Positions 17,095-26,650 of a stretch of 64,000 nt of DNA are shown one piece after another. Made by a program: the position numbers and the translations under genes. Numbering within the stretch: position 1 is the stretch's first letter; every line of letters starts with the position of its first letter. This DNA comes from Avibacterium volantium_A (GTDB taxonomy: Bacteria; Pseudomonadota; Gammaproteobacteria; Enterobacterales; Pasteurellaceae), in NCBI RefSeq assembly GCF_049366555.1, contig NZ_JBMMGT010000010.1, positions 1 to 64,000 on the forward strand, in the 5' to 3' direction. The notes under the pieces were generated by a model. That model did not search any database and was not told the DNA's origin. It worked only from the letters and a program-made list of their open reading frames with translations.

Positions 17095-19575
17095 TTAGGC
17101 TTTTTCCACTTTAACGGCACATTTTTTGAAGTCCGTTTCTTTTGAAATTGGGTCAGTGGCATCTAAAGTTAATTTATTTACCAACTGGCCAGCATCAAAG
17201 AAGGTGGTGAAAACTAAACCTTCAGGACATTTATTACGTCCACGAGTATCCACATAGGAAATAATTTCCCCACGGCGTGATGAGACTTTGATCTTATCAC
17301 CGTGGCGTAAACCACGTTTTTTCGCATCGTTCGGGTGCATCCAAACCACATTGTTCGGGAATGAACGGTGTAATTCAGGCACGCGGCGAGTCATTGTTCC
17401 TGTATGCCAGTGTTCTAACACACGGCCAGTGGATAACCATAAATCGTATTCTTCATCAGGCACTTCTGCAGGTGGCTCATAAGGCACGGCTAAAATCACC
17501 GCACGTTTATCTGGCTGACCATAGAAAGACACTTCTTCGCCTGATTTCACATAAGGATCGTAACCTTCACGATAACGCCATAGGGTTTCTTTGCCCTCTA
17601 CCACTGGCCAACGTAAACCGCGCGCTTTGTGGTAAAGATCGTATTCGGCTAAATCGTGGCCGTGGCCGCGACCAAATGACGCATATTCTTCAAACAAGCC
17701 TTTTTGAATGTAGAAACCGAAATCGTAAGCTTCATCGTTAAGACGATCATTGAGTTCAGCGTTAGAATATTTATCTACATTACCGTTGCGGTATAACACT
17801 TCATATAAGGTTTTGCCTTTAAATTCTGGGTTGGCATCTAAAAGCTCTGCTGGCCATACTTCATCAGTGGTGAAATATTTAGAAAATTCCACTAATTGCC
17901 ATAAGTCAGATTTCGCTTCGCCCGGTGCTTTTACTTGCTGACGCCATACTTGTGTGCGGCGCTCTGCGTTACCATAAGCCCCTTCTTTTTCCACCCACAT
18001 TGCGGTTGGCAACATTAAGTCTGCCGCTAAGGCTGATACTGTTGGGTATGGATCGGAAACCACGATGAAGTTTTCAGGGTTACGCCAGCCTGGGAAAGTT
18101 TCTTCGTTGATGTTTGGGCCACCTTGCATATTGTTAGTACACATTTGCCATAACACACGCATTTTGCCGTCTTTTAACGCACGGCTTTGTGCCACGGCGT
18201 GATAGCCTAATTTATCAGTGATCGTGCCAGCTGGGATTTTCCACGTTTTTTCTGCAATCGCACGATGTTCTGGCTTGGTAACCACCATATCAGCAGGTAA
18301 GCGGTGGATAAATGTTCCTACTTCACGCGCCGTACCACAAGCAGATGGCTGACCGGTTAAGGAGAACGGGCCACAACCTGGGATAGAAATTTTACCGGTT
18401 AATAAGTGAATGTTGTAAATCAAGTGGTTTGCCCACACACCACGGGTATGCTGGTTAAAGCCCATTGTCCAGAAAGACACCACTTTGCGTTTTGGATCGG
18501 CATAAAGCTGCGCCAAACTTTCTAATTGATCTTTTGGCACACCAGACATTTCGTGGGCTTTCTCAAGGGTATATTCAGACACGAGCGCTTTGAGTTCTTC
18601 AAAGTTACTGTCGTACATTTTACCGCTATTGGCATTTTTCGCTGCTTTTTGACGCGGATCGCTATCACGCAAGCCATAACCAATGTCGGTTTCACCACGT
18701 TTGAATTTGGTATGTTTATTCACGAAATCCCAGTTAATGGCATCGTTTTGAATGAGATAGTTGATGATGTAGTTGAGAATCACCAAGTCAGCTTGCGGTG
18801 TGAACACCATACCGTTATCTGCTAGTTCAAAGCTGCGGTGTTCAAAGGTAGAAAGCACGGCCACTTTTACATCAGGGTTAGATAAACGGCGATCAGAAAT
18901 ACGTGACCATAAAATCGGGTGCATTTCCGCCATATTTGAACCCCATAAAACAAAGGCTTCGGCGTGTTCAATGTCATCATAACAGCCCATCGGCTCATCA
19001 ATACCAAAGGTACGCAAGAATGCCACCGCGGCAGAGGCCATACAATGGCGCGCATTTGGATCGATATTGTTAGAACGGAAACCTGCTTTCCAAAGTTTCG
19101 CCTTGGCATAACCTTCAAAAATGGTGCTTTGTCCAGAAGTGAACATTCCCACGCCATTCGGGCCACGTTCTTTCATCGCGTTTAAGAATTTCTCTTTCAT
19201 TGTTTTGAACGCAGTATCCCAAGTAACAGGGGTAAATTCACCATTTTTGTCGTACTTGCCGTCTTTCATTCGCAACATTGGTTGAGTTAAACGGTCTTTT
19301 CCGTACATAATTTTTGGCAAGAAGTAACCTTTAATACAGTTCAAACCACGGTTTACTTCAGCATCTGGATCACCTTGTGATGCCACAACGCGTCCGTTTT
19401 GTGTTCCTACTAATACGCCACAACCTGTACCACAGAAACGGCAAACACCTTTGTCCCATTTGATACTGTTATCCTGTGCGGCTTCCACGTTTTTCACTGG
19501 AATGCTTAATCCAGCGACAGCTGCTGCAGCGGCGGCTGCATTGGCTTTCATAAAGTCTCGGCGACTTAAATTCAT
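17095..19575 (-). CDS. napA: Periplasmic nitrate reductase catalytic subunit NapA
   Basis: 826 residues. The Tat signal is NLSRRDFMKANAAAAAAAVAG at the N-terminus. The [4Fe-4S] motif is CRFCGTGCGV (about 45-54), and the molybdenum-ligating cysteine is in NARHCMASAAVAFLRT. The bis-MGD-binding domain runs to the C-terminus. It reduces nitrate to nitrite in the periplasm. It is folded and held for export by NapD, encoded just upstream, and receives electrons from NapB/NapC. Confidence 0.98.
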   Translation of the reverse strand: MNLSRRDFMKANAAAAAAAVAGLSIPVKNVEAAQDNSIKWDKGVCRFCGTGCGVLVGTQNGRVVASQGDPDAEVNRGLNCIKGYFLPKIMYGKDRLTQPMLRMKDGKYDKNGEFTPVTWDTAFKTMKEKFLNAMKERGPNGVGMFTSGQSTIFEGYAKAKLWKAGFRSNNIDPNARHCMASAAVAFLRTFGIDEPMGCYDDIEHAEAFVLWGSNMAEMHPILWSRISDRRLSNPDVKVAVLSTFEHRSFELADNGMVFTPQADLVILNYIINYLIQNDAINWDFVNKHTKFKRGETDIGYGLRDSDPRQKAAKNANSGKMYDSNFEELKALVSEYTLEKAHEMSGVPKDQLESLAQLYADPKRKVVSFWTMGFNQHTRGVWANHLIYNIHLLTGKISIPGCGPFSLTGQPSACGTAREVGTFIHRLPADMVVTKPEHRAIAEKTWKIPAGTITDKLGYHAVAQSRALKDGKMRVLWQMCTNNMQGGPNINEETFPGWRNPENFIVVSDPYPTVSALAADLMLPTAMWVEKEGAYGNAERRTQVWRQQVKAPGEAKSDLWQLVEFSKYFTTDEVWPAELLDANPEFKGKTLYEVLYRNGNVDKYSNAELNDRLNDEAYDFGFYIQKGLFEEYASFGRGHGHDLAEYDLYHKARGLRWPVVEGKETLWRYREGYDPYVKSGEEVSFYGQPDKRAVILAVPYEPPAEVPDEEYDLWLSTGRVLEHWHTGTMTRRVPELHRSFPNNVVWMHPNDAKKRGLRHGDKIKVSSRRGEIISYVDTRGRNKCPEGLVFTTFFDAGQLVNKLTLDATDPISKETDFKKCAVKVEKA

Positions 19576-19601
19576 CTCATTTCCCCCACGAGTATGATTA
19601 A

Positions 19602-19889
19602 TTATTCATCATTGCCATCATCTTGTTGATGATAGACCAAAGATACGGTAATCACGCCATCAATATTGCGCGCTTGCTCCATTTGTTCGAGCAAAATATG
19701 TTGATCGTGAGATTGCATCACCACCACCAACTTGCCTTTTTCTACATCTTCGGCAGGCACTTCAGCATAAGGCAGCGCTAAAAGTGCGGCCTTAATTTTT
19801 TCAATTTTTTGCGGATTACATTGAACAATCACGCCACAAACGTGCCATTCTTCCGCTTTATCCATTGGGATAATTTCTTGTTCTGACAT
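19602..19889 (-). CDS. napD: NapA-specific Tat chaperone NapD
   Basis: 95 residues, cytoplasmic. It begins with an acidic segment and the family motif EEWHVCGVIVQCNPQK, with a ferredoxin-like fold expected. It binds the NapA Tat leader and delays export until the cofactor is loaded. It lies 2 nt after napF and 26 nt before napA in the same operon. Confidence 0.95.
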   Translation of the reverse strand: MSEQEIIPMDKAEEWHVCGVIVQCNPQKIEKIKAALLALPYAEVPAEDVEKGKLVVVMQSHDQHILLEQMEQARNIDGVITVSLVYHQQDDGNDE

Positions 19890-19891
19890 AG

Positions 19892-20416
19892 TTATTCCTG
19901 TGGATAATCAAGTTTAATCGCAGAAACAGGGCAGGCACTAATGCACGCACCGCAACCATTACAGTCCGCCAAATTCAGGCTTGGTTGCGCCACCTTACCA
20001 AGCTGCGGCACAAAACGAATCGCACGCATTTCACAACTGTCTTGGCAGGCGCGACATTCCACCTGTTTTTGCGTTAAGCATTCATTGGTAATGTCAATTT
20101 TATGCCGCCAAGCCACTTCACTGACTGGGCGAAAAACAGGCTGCTGGCACACGTCCACGCATTTTTGGCAAAAGGTACACTCACCTTTATCAAACTGCAC
20201 TTCAGGAAATCCGCCTTGCCCTTGCACTAAAATCTGCGTTTCGCAGGCTTTGACACAATCGCCACAAGTGGTGCAGTGTTGAATAAACAGTGCTTCACTC
20301 ACCGCCCAAGGTGGACGCACGCCCTGAAAACCTTGTACTTTTACCGTTTCGCTTTGTAATGAATGCAGAAACTCTCCACGCAAAAAACGGCGTCTAGGTA
20401 ATGCGGTTTCTGACAT
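19892..20416 (-). CDS. napF: Ferredoxin-type protein NapF
   Basis: 174 residues from the ATG of MSETALPRRRFLRGEF; the open frame runs 45 codons further upstream into the promoter region and is not NapF-like. Four Fe-S clusters are visible (CTTCGDCVKAC, CTFCQKCVDVC, CRACQDSC, CNGCGACISACP). NapF is thought to help NapA maturation in the cytoplasm. It is the first gene of napFDAGHBC, divergent from narQ. Confidence 0.93.
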   Translation of the reverse strand: MSETALPRRRFLRGEFLHSLQSETVKVQGFQGVRPPWAVSEALFIQHCTTCGDCVKACETQILVQGQGGFPEVQFDKGECTFCQKCVDVCQQPVFRPVSEVAWRHKIDITNECLTQKQVECRACQDSCEMRAIRFVPQLGKVAQPSLNLADCNGCGACISACPVSAIKLDYPQE

Positions 20417-20493
20417 TTTCACGATCCAAAATGGTTTTTTACTAGGTTCGCTATTGTCTAAAGGTAAAGCAAGGTTTTTAATAACCTGAATTG

Positions 20494-20535
20494 AGTATTT
20501 AGGCAGAAAATCACGCTTTTGTTGCGTTAGATCAA
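20494..20535 (-). promoter_or_regulatory. Possible FNR-type site and -10 of the nap operon
   Basis: On the minus strand, TTGATCTAACGCAA (20522-20535) has one perfect FNR half site (TTGAT) and a 3-of-5 second half. A TAAATACT segment at 20494-20501 would place a -10 so that the site is centred near -41.5. This fits oxygen control of nap by FNR. Only half of the palindrome is good, so this is tentative. Confidence 0.35.
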
Positions 20536-20639
20536 AATTATCACCGCGCATTAATTTTATTCATTAGATACAAAATAAAGTGCGGTGGAATTTTTGTGAA
20601 AATTTCCTGTTTGAGAGCTAAAACAGCAATGGGATTTTT

Positions 20640-20648
20640 TGCTAGAAT
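20640..20648 (+). promoter_or_regulatory. Extended -10 promoter element of narQ
   Basis: TGCTAGAAT matches the extended -10 consensus (TGn plus TAGAAT, 5 of 6). It predicts a transcript start near 20655. That leaves little leader before the upstream TTG codon at 20664 and favours the GTG at 20688 as the narQ start. Confidence 0.5.
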
Positions 20649-20687
20649 AGCCCTTAATTCTGATTGCCTTTGCCAAGCGTGAACATT

Positions 20688-22391
20688 GTGAAAAATAAAA
20701 AACATTCGGTGGCGACAAAAATCGCCAATTATTTATTGCTCATTATCATCTTTGCCGCATTCATCAGCTTGCTCAGTTTGATTGTGATGCAAAGTAACAA
20801 GTCTGATGCGGAATTAATCAATGTATCGGGTTCATTGCGAATGCAAAGTTATCGCATTTTATATGAAATTGAACACGAACCGCAGTTGGTGGCAGAAAAT
20901 TTACAACAATACCGCGCGACCTTATATTCCAGCACCTTAGCGGATATTAACCAGCAATTTTTCGTGCCTTCTGATGTAAAACAGGCTTATAAAAACTTGG
21001 TTGCACGTTGGGAAACGATGGAAGTTTATGCCAAGCAATTAGACTACCAAGCCTATCAAAAAGAAGTGAAAAATTATGTTGAGCAAGTCGATCAGTTTGT
21101 CTATAACTTGCAAGAATTTGCAGAGAAAAAGCACGATTTTGCGGTATTATTCATTCTTTTCACAATGTTGTCGATTGTCGCCATGGTGTCTTATGTGGTG
21201 TGGTTTACCAAAAAGCAAATGGTTCGCCCACTGGAAAAATTAGCCTTAGCAAGTACACAGGTACAAATTGGACAGTTTAATCATATTCCCCTTGATGTGA
21301 ATAACGATGACGAAATCGGGCGGCTTTCTTCCGTGTTTACCCAAATGGCCAGTGATTTACAAAAGCTCTATGCTGGGCTGGAAGAAAAAGTCAATGAAAA
21401 AACGCAAAAACTCAGCCAAGCCAACCGATCTCTTTCAGTGCTTTATCAGTGTTCTCAGTTAGTTACCACCAATAATATTGATCCTACGGTGCTAAAGCAG
21501 GTGCTAAACCAAATTAAAGTGAATGAGCATTTACGCTATATTGAATTGAGCGTTTACGGCGCGGAGCATTGGCATATTTATTTAGGCGAAAATGATGCCA
21601 ACTTCTCTTTACAAAAAACCGATCTTTGCGTGGAGGGGGATAAACTTGGCACGCTATATTGGCAAGCTGGCTTGCCTTGCCCTGATTTACGCACAATGCA
21701 CAACGTGTCGCAAATGTTGAGCCGTTCGCTCTATTTCCACCATACACAACGCCAGCAACAACAGCTATTATTAATGGAAGAGCGGTCAATTATTGCACGA
21801 GAATTGCACGATTCTTTAGCACAAGTGTTGGCCTATCTGCAAATTCAGCTCACTTTGTTGAAGCACAATTTGAATAAAGAAGGCGAGCAAAATAAGGAAA
21901 AAAGTTTAACGATTATTAAAGATTTTGAACAAGCCTTGAATGACGGTTATGTTCAACTGCGCGAATTGCTCGCCACTTTCCGTTTAACGGTGCAAGAAGC
22001 CAATTTACAACTCGCTCTTGAACAAGTGATCGATTCTTTACGCAATCAAACAGAAATGAAAATGCGCGTGGAATGCAGTTTGCCGTCCCACACTTTCAAT
22101 GCGCAACAGCTAGTACACGCCTTACAAATTGTGCGTGAAGCGGCGTTAAACGCGATTAAACATTCCCAAGGCACGGAAATTGAAGTGATTGCACATACCA
22201 ATGATGACGGTGAATATGAGCTGTTAGTGCGCGATAACGGCGTGGGCATTCCAAGCCTTGATGAGCCTGCGGGGCATTACGGTTTGAATATAATGAATGA
22301 ACGTAGCGCCCAACTCAATGCTATACTATGCATCAATAATCGCCCTGAAGGCGGCACAGAAGTGAAAATCACGCTGCCGAATAAATTATAG
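20688..22391 (+). CDS. narQ: Nitrate/nitrite sensor histidine kinase NarQ
   Basis: About 567 residues from GTG 20688; a TTG eight codons upstream (20664) is the alternative start. Two membrane segments (about 13-34 and 155-175) flank a periplasmic domain that contains the nitrate-binding P-box VSGSLRMQSYR. A HAMP domain follows (about 180-235), then a cysteine-poor signalling region, the HisKA_3 phosphoacceptor His in ARELHDSLAQVLAYLQ, and the ATPase motifs ALNAIKHS and DNGVGI. It should phosphorylate NarP, whose gene is not in this window. It is divergent from napF, which puts sensor and target operon side by side. Confidence 0.95.
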   Translation: MKNKKHSVATKIANYLLLIIIFAAFISLLSLIVMQSNKSDAELINVSGSLRMQSYRILYEIEHEPQLVAENLQQYRATLYSSTLADINQQFFVPSDVKQAYKNLVARWETMEVYAKQLDYQAYQKEVKNYVEQVDQFVYNLQEFAEKKHDFAVLFILFTMLSIVAMVSYVVWFTKKQMVRPLEKLALASTQVQIGQFNHIPLDVNNDDEIGRLSSVFTQMASDLQKLYAGLEEKVNEKTQKLSQANRSLSVLYQCSQLVTTNNIDPTVLKQVLNQIKVNEHLRYIELSVYGAEHWHIYLGENDANFSLQKTDLCVEGDKLGTLYWQAGLPCPDLRTMHNVSQMLSRSLYFHHTQRQQQQLLLMEERSIIARELHDSLAQVLAYLQIQLTLLKHNLNKEGEQNKEKSLTIIKDFEQALNDGYVQLRELLATFRLTVQEANLQLALEQVIDSLRNQTEMKMRVECSLPSHTFNAQQLVHALQIVREAALNAIKHSQGTEIEVIAHTNDDGEYELLVRDNGVGIPSLDEPAGHYGLNIMNERSAQLNAILCINNRPEGGTEVKITLPNKL

Positions 22392-22406
22392 AGATTAAGG
22401 AACATA

Positions 22407-23441
22407 ATGGAAAATCTTCAACCATTTCATACATTTGGAACCAATGCACAAGCAAAAATGGTGAAAAAAATCACCGCACTTGAACAAATTCTGCCCCTTT
22501 GGCAGCAAGCTCAGCAACAGCAGCTCCCTGTGCTTTTTCTCGGACAAGGCAGTAATGTATTGTTTGTGGAAGATTTTGACGGGATCGTGCTGGTAAATGC
22601 GCTCAAAGGTATCGAACATCGTCAAGATGACCACTTTCATTATCTTCACGTTCAAGGCGGCGAAAATTGGCACGAGCTAGTGCAATGGAGCTTAAAACAA
22701 GGCATCTATGGCTTAGAAAACCTAGCCTTAATCCCCGGCTGTGTGGGATCGGCGCCAATCCAAAATATCGGGGCTTATGGCGTAGAATTTAAAGATGTAT
22801 GCGATTATGTGGACGTGCTGAATCTGAATGCTGGAGAGATTTTTCGTTTAAGCAAAGCGGAATGTCAATTTGGCTACCGTGAAAGCCTGTTTAAACATCA
22901 ATATAAAGACGGTTATATGATTGTCGCCGTGGGATTAAAGCTCGCCAAAGATTGGCAGCCTGTGCTAAGTTATGGCACGCTTTCACGTTTTGATCCTGCC
23001 ACGGTAACAGCGGAGGAAATTTTCGCTGAAGTTTGTGCAGTACGCAGCGCAAAATTGCCAAATCCACAAGAATTGGGCAACGCTGGGAGCTTTTTTAAAA
23101 ATCCTGTGATTTCCACCGCACTTTTTGAACAATTAAAAAGCCAATATCCAGAAATGCCAAGCTATCTGCAGCCAGATGGCACCGTGAAGCTAGCCGCAGG
23201 GTGGTTGATTGATCAATGTGGTCTAAAAGGCCATCAACTTGGCGGCGCAGCGGTGCATCAAAACCAAGCCTTAGTGCTAGTGAATAAAGCAAACGCGAGC
23301 GGTAAAGAGGTGGCGAATCTTGCCCATCATATTCGCCAAAAGGTGGCAGAAAAATTTGCTGTGTATTTACAGCCAGAAGTGCGTTTTATCGGAGCGAAAG
23401 GCGAAATTGACAGCGAACAATTTATTTCATCACAACATTAA
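22407..23441 (+). CDS. murB: UDP-N-acetylenolpyruvoylglucosamine reductase
   Basis: 344 residues. It is an FAD enzyme that makes UDP-MurNAc with NADPH, in the cytoplasmic phase of peptidoglycan synthesis. FAD-binding motifs are seen in VLFLGQGSNVLF and ALIPGCVGSAPIQNIGAYG. The catalytic Ser is in NAGSFFKNP, and the C-terminal Glu region is QPEVRFIG. It follows narQ by 15 nt with an AAGGAA ribosome site, so it may be co-transcribed. Confidence 0.97.
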   Translation: MENLQPFHTFGTNAQAKMVKKITALEQILPLWQQAQQQQLPVLFLGQGSNVLFVEDFDGIVLVNALKGIEHRQDDHFHYLHVQGGENWHELVQWSLKQGIYGLENLALIPGCVGSAPIQNIGAYGVEFKDVCDYVDVLNLNAGEIFRLSKAECQFGYRESLFKHQYKDGYMIVAVGLKLAKDWQPVLSYGTLSRFDPATVTAEEIFAEVCAVRSAKLPNPQELGNAGSFFKNPVISTALFEQLKSQYPEMPSYLQPDGTVKLAAGWLIDQCGLKGHQLGGAAVHQNQALVLVNKANASGKEVANLAHHIRQKVAEKFAVYLQPEVRFIGAKGEIDSEQFISSQH

Positions 23442-23472
23442 TCATTATTCTTACTTAAACAAAGGAAGCAAA

Positions 23473-23787
23473 ATGGATTTCAAAACAATTTTAGAAACCT
23501 TACCAACTATCGATCACCTTGCAGGCTTAAGCGTATTTGACGGTGAAACGCAAATTCACCACATTCCTGCTATTGCAGGCAAACTTGGCTCATTACGCGT
23601 GTACAACGCTCTTGCACAAGAATTTAACGGAAAATTAGACCGCACTTGCGCAGAAAAAGGCTTGCAACTTTTTGCTGAACACACGCAAGATGCCAAACAA
23701 TTCCCCGGCAAGCACCCGAATATTGATCTGTTATTTACGGTGATTGAACAGGGCAAGGACTATCGCTTAGTGCCAGAAGAAAAATAA
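23473..23787 (+). CDS. Small conserved protein, DUF2322-like
   Basis: 104 residues from ATG 23473, which has a strong AAAGGAAG ribosome site; the open frame extends upstream inside murB and is not used. It is soluble with no signal or membrane segment. It resembles, from memory, the DUF2322 family of roughly 100-residue proteins of unknown function. It lies 31 nt after murB and before rpoH, and is probably in the murB transcript. Confidence 0.8.
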   Translation: MDFKTILETLPTIDHLAGLSVFDGETQIHHIPAIAGKLGSLRVYNALAQEFNGKLDRTCAEKGLQLFAEHTQDAKQFPGKHPNIDLLFTVIEQGKDYRLVPEEK

Positions 23788-23932
23788 GCGTCAATCCTTG
23801 TAAAACAAGGGCTGAGCGAGATTTTTTGAAGATTTATTTTATTTAATAAAAAATTTATCAAAAGTAACGAACTTTCTTAAAAGTCCATAGTCTAAACCTA
23901 CAAGAAAAGGATAGATTAATCGTTATAATCGA

Positions 23933-23960
23933 TTGACCTTATTATAGATTATGTTATAAA
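23933..23960 (+). promoter_or_regulatory. rpoH promoter candidate
   Basis: TTGACC (23933-23938), a 16-bp AT-rich spacer, then TATAAA (23955-23960). This is a good sigma-70 type promoter about 30 nt before the rpoH ribosome site AGAAGGA. Confidence 0.6.
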
Positions 23961-23997
23961 TAGCCCTAAAGTTGGGCGTAAAATAAGAAGGAATATG

Positions 23998-24843
23998 ATG
24001 AACAAAGATACACAAACCCTAATGTTAGTTCCTCAAGGCAGCTTAGAAGGCTATATCCGTGCTGCGAACGAATATCCTATGCTAAGCGCAGAGGAAGAAA
24101 AGGAATTAGCGGAACGTTTGTATTATAAAGAAGATCTTGAGGCAGCAAAAAAATTGATTTTGTCTCATCTTCGCTTTGTGATCCACGTTGCGCGTGGCTA
24201 TTCTGGTTATGGATTGCCACAAGCAGATTTAATTCAAGAAGGTAATATCGGCTTAATGAAAGCCGTAAAACGTTTTAACCCTGAAGTGGGCGTGCGCCTT
24301 GTTTCTTTTGCTGTGCATTGGATCAAAGCGGAAATCCACGAGTATGTGTTACGCAACTGGCGTATCGTGAAAGTGGCAACCACCAAAGCACAACGTAAAT
24401 TGTTCTTTAACCTACGCAAAACTAAACAGCGCTTAGGTTGGTTCAATGATAATGAAGTGGATATGGTCGCAGAAGAGCTTGGCGTATCTAAACAAGATGT
24501 GATTGAAATGGAAAGCCGTATGACTGGAGCAGATGTTGGCTTTGATCTTTCTAATGAAGATGATGATGAAAGCTTTGCACCAGCGCTTTATCTTGAAGAT
24601 AAAAGCTCAAACTTTGCCGCAGAACTTGAAAATGAAAATTATGAAACCCAAGCGGCAGATCAAGTTGCTACCGCGCTTGAAGGTTTGGACGAACGTAGCC
24701 AAGACATTATCAAAGCACGTTGGTTAGATGAAAACAAAGCCACCTTGCAAGATTTAGCGGCAAAATACAATATTTCCGCTGAGCGTGTTCGCCAACTTGA
24801 AACTAACGCATTGAAAAAACTTAAAAGTGCGGTAACGTTCTAA
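23998..24843 (+). CDS. rpoH: RNA polymerase heat-shock sigma factor sigma-32
   Basis: 281 residues. Region 2 is clear (LRFVIHVARGYSGYGL, DLIQEGNIGLMKAVKRFNPE, SFAVHWIKAEIHEYVLRNWRIV). The RpoH box resembles QRKLFFNLRKTKQRL. Region 4 ends with ISAERVRQLETNALKKLK. Of the two adjacent ATG codons, the second (23998) is better spaced from the AGGA ribosome site. It directs transcription of chaperones and proteases after heat stress. A strong terminator follows. Confidence 0.97.
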   Translation: MNKDTQTLMLVPQGSLEGYIRAANEYPMLSAEEEKELAERLYYKEDLEAAKKLILSHLRFVIHVARGYSGYGLPQADLIQEGNIGLMKAVKRFNPEVGVRLVSFAVHWIKAEIHEYVLRNWRIVKVATTKAQRKLFFNLRKTKQRLGWFNDNEVDMVAEELGVSKQDVIEMESRMTGADVGFDLSNEDDDESFAPALYLEDKSSNFAAELENENYETQAADQVATALEGLDERSQDIIKARWLDENKATLQDLAAKYNISAERVRQLETNALKKLKSAVTF

Positions 24844-24860
24844 AAGAAAATAACACAAAG

Positions 24861-24888
24861 AAGCACTGATTAATTCAGTGCTTTTTTA
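24861..24888 (+). terminator. rpoH terminator
   Basis: AGCACTGA / TCAGTGCT perfect 8-bp stem with loop TTAAT, followed by TTTTTTATT. Confidence 0.9.
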
Positions 24889-24966
24889 TTAGCCAAATTT
24901 AGACTTACCCACACGATAACGTTGTAAAAATAAAGTGCGGTGCAAATTTTCTAAATTTTATTGCAA

Positions 24967-24998
24967 TAAAAAAGCCTAGGTATTTTCCTAGGCTTTTA
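24967..24998 (-). terminator. asnA terminator
   Basis: AGCCTAGG / CCTAGGCT perfect 8-bp stem with a 6-nt loop and A/T tails on both sides. It lies 15 nt after the asnA stop. Confidence 0.88.
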
Positions 24999-25012
24999 TG
25001 CTTCTAAGGAAA

Positions 25013-26005
25013 TTAAAGAATGTTAGCAAACTCTTCCATTACAGATTTAGGCCATACGCTAGATTGCACTTCACCAATGTGTTTTTTGTGCAACAATAAC
25101 ATCGCTAAACGTGATTGACCGATACCACCGCCGATAGAAAGGGGTAAGCGACCATTTACTAAATCTTGGTGCCAGTCAAATTGTAGGCGATCTTCATCAC
25201 CTGTAATGGCAAGCTGTTTGCGTAAAGCAGTTTCATCTACACGGATACCCATTGAAGAAAGCTCAAAAGCACGCTCTAAGGTTGGGTTCCAAACTAAAAT
25301 ATCGCCGTTTAAGCCTTTGTATTCGCACTCAGAAACGGTTGTCCAGTCATCATAGTCTGGCGCACGTTTGTCGTGTGGTTTACCGTCTGATAATTCGCCG
25401 CCGATACCAATTAAGAACACTGCACCGTATTCTTTACAAATGGCGTTTTCACGTTCTTTGTCGTTCATTCCTGGGTAGCGTTTCACTAAATCTTCACTGT
25501 GAATGAAAGTGATTTCTTGCGGTAAGAAACGAGTTAAACCGAATTTTTCACTTACTGCAGCTTCCGTTTCCAAAATCGCTTGATAAATTTCACGCACGGT
25601 TTCTTTTAAATAATCTAGGTTGCGGCGACCTGCTGGGATCACTTTTTCCCAATCCCATTGATCCACATACACAGAGTGCGTTTGATCTAGGCTGTCTTCA
25701 TCTGGACGCAAGGCTTTCATATGCACAAATAAGCCTTCACCTTCCGCAAAACCAAAACGCGCAAGGGTGTGGCGTTTCCATTTGGCTAAAGAATGAACCA
25801 CTTCAAAGGTGGCATCTGTGATCTGTTTCACATTTACTTGCACTGCCTTCTCTGTTCCTGAAAGATTATCTTGAATACCATTGCCAACTTGGCTTAGGAT
25901 AGGGCCCTGAACTTCTACAAGACCTAAATGTTCCAAAAGTTTTTGGGTAAAGGTGTTTTTAGCAAAGCTAATTTCTTGTTGTTGTAAAATAAATGATTTT
26001 TCCAT
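25013..26005 (-). CDS. asnA: Aspartate-ammonia ligase (asparagine synthetase A)
   Basis: 330 residues from the ATG of MEKSFILQQQEISFAK, the same length as E. coli AsnA; the open frame extends 24 codons upstream. It has a class II aminoacyl-tRNA synthetase-like fold, with motifs DQTHSVYVDQWDWEK and SIGGGIGQSRLAMLLL. It makes asparagine from aspartate, ammonia and ATP. It is divergent from asnC, its expected regulator, across a 160-nt gap. Confidence 0.97.
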   Translation of the reverse strand: MEKSFILQQQEISFAKNTFTQKLLEHLGLVEVQGPILSQVGNGIQDNLSGTEKAVQVNVKQITDATFEVVHSLAKWKRHTLARFGFAEGEGLFVHMKALRPDEDSLDQTHSVYVDQWDWEKVIPAGRRNLDYLKETVREIYQAILETEAAVSEKFGLTRFLPQEITFIHSEDLVKRYPGMNDKERENAICKEYGAVFLIGIGGELSDGKPHDKRAPDYDDWTTVSECEYKGLNGDILVWNPTLERAFELSSMGIRVDETALRKQLAITGDEDRLQFDWHQDLVNGRLPLSIGGGIGQSRLAMLLLHKKHIGEVQSSVWPKSVMEEFANIL

Positions 26006-26165
26006 TGTATGAACCTTGTTTATTACTGGTTTTGATTTTCGTTGCATATTATTTAATGATATGGGAGCAAAATTCAATACCTATAAACAAAAATAGCACT
26101 GTAAATGGTTTTTCATTAAAAAATTGGCTACAATTTTAAAATAAATCTAATTTTGGAAAGAGAAA

Positions 26166-26618
26166 ATGCACAATATTGATAACTTAGATAAACAAATCCT
26201 GCGTGTGTTGATTAAAGATGCACGCACCCCTTACGCAGAAATGGCGAAAAATTTTGGCGTAAGCCCTGGGACAATTCACGTTCGTGTAGAAAAAATGCGT
26301 CAAGCGGGTATTATTCAAGGCACAAAGATCCGCATCGATCAGCGTAAACTAGGCTATGATGTCTGTTGTTTCATTGGCATTATTCTCAAAAGCGCGAAAG
26401 ATTACGATAAGGTGATCGCGAAATTAGAAAAATTTGAAGAAGTGGTGGAAGCTTATTACACCACGGGGAATTATTCCATTTTTATTAAGGTGATGACCCA
26501 CACCATTGCGGAGCTTCATTCCGTACTCGCAACCAAAATTCAGTTGATTGATGAAATTCAATCTACCGAAACCTTGATTTCAATGCAAAATCCAATTTTG
26601 CGTGATATTACTCCATAA
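26166..26618 (+). CDS. asnC: Asparagine-responsive Lrp/AsnC-family regulator AsnC
   Basis: 150 residues. The N-terminal helix-turn-helix is at about 8-50 (LDKQILRVLIKDARTPYAEM, then VSPGTIHVRVEKM), and the C-terminal RAM ligand-binding domain is at about 65-145. In E. coli AsnC activates asnA and represses itself in response to asparagine; the divergent layout here supports the same. The start follows a GGAAAGAG ribosome site. Confidence 0.95.
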   Translation: MHNIDNLDKQILRVLIKDARTPYAEMAKNFGVSPGTIHVRVEKMRQAGIIQGTKIRIDQRKLGYDVCCFIGIILKSAKDYDKVIAKLEKFEEVVEAYYTTGNYSIFIKVMTHTIAELHSVLATKIQLIDEIQSTETLISMQNPILRDITP

Positions 26619-26650
26619 CTCATTCATTTATAACTAAAATAGGAGTCATT

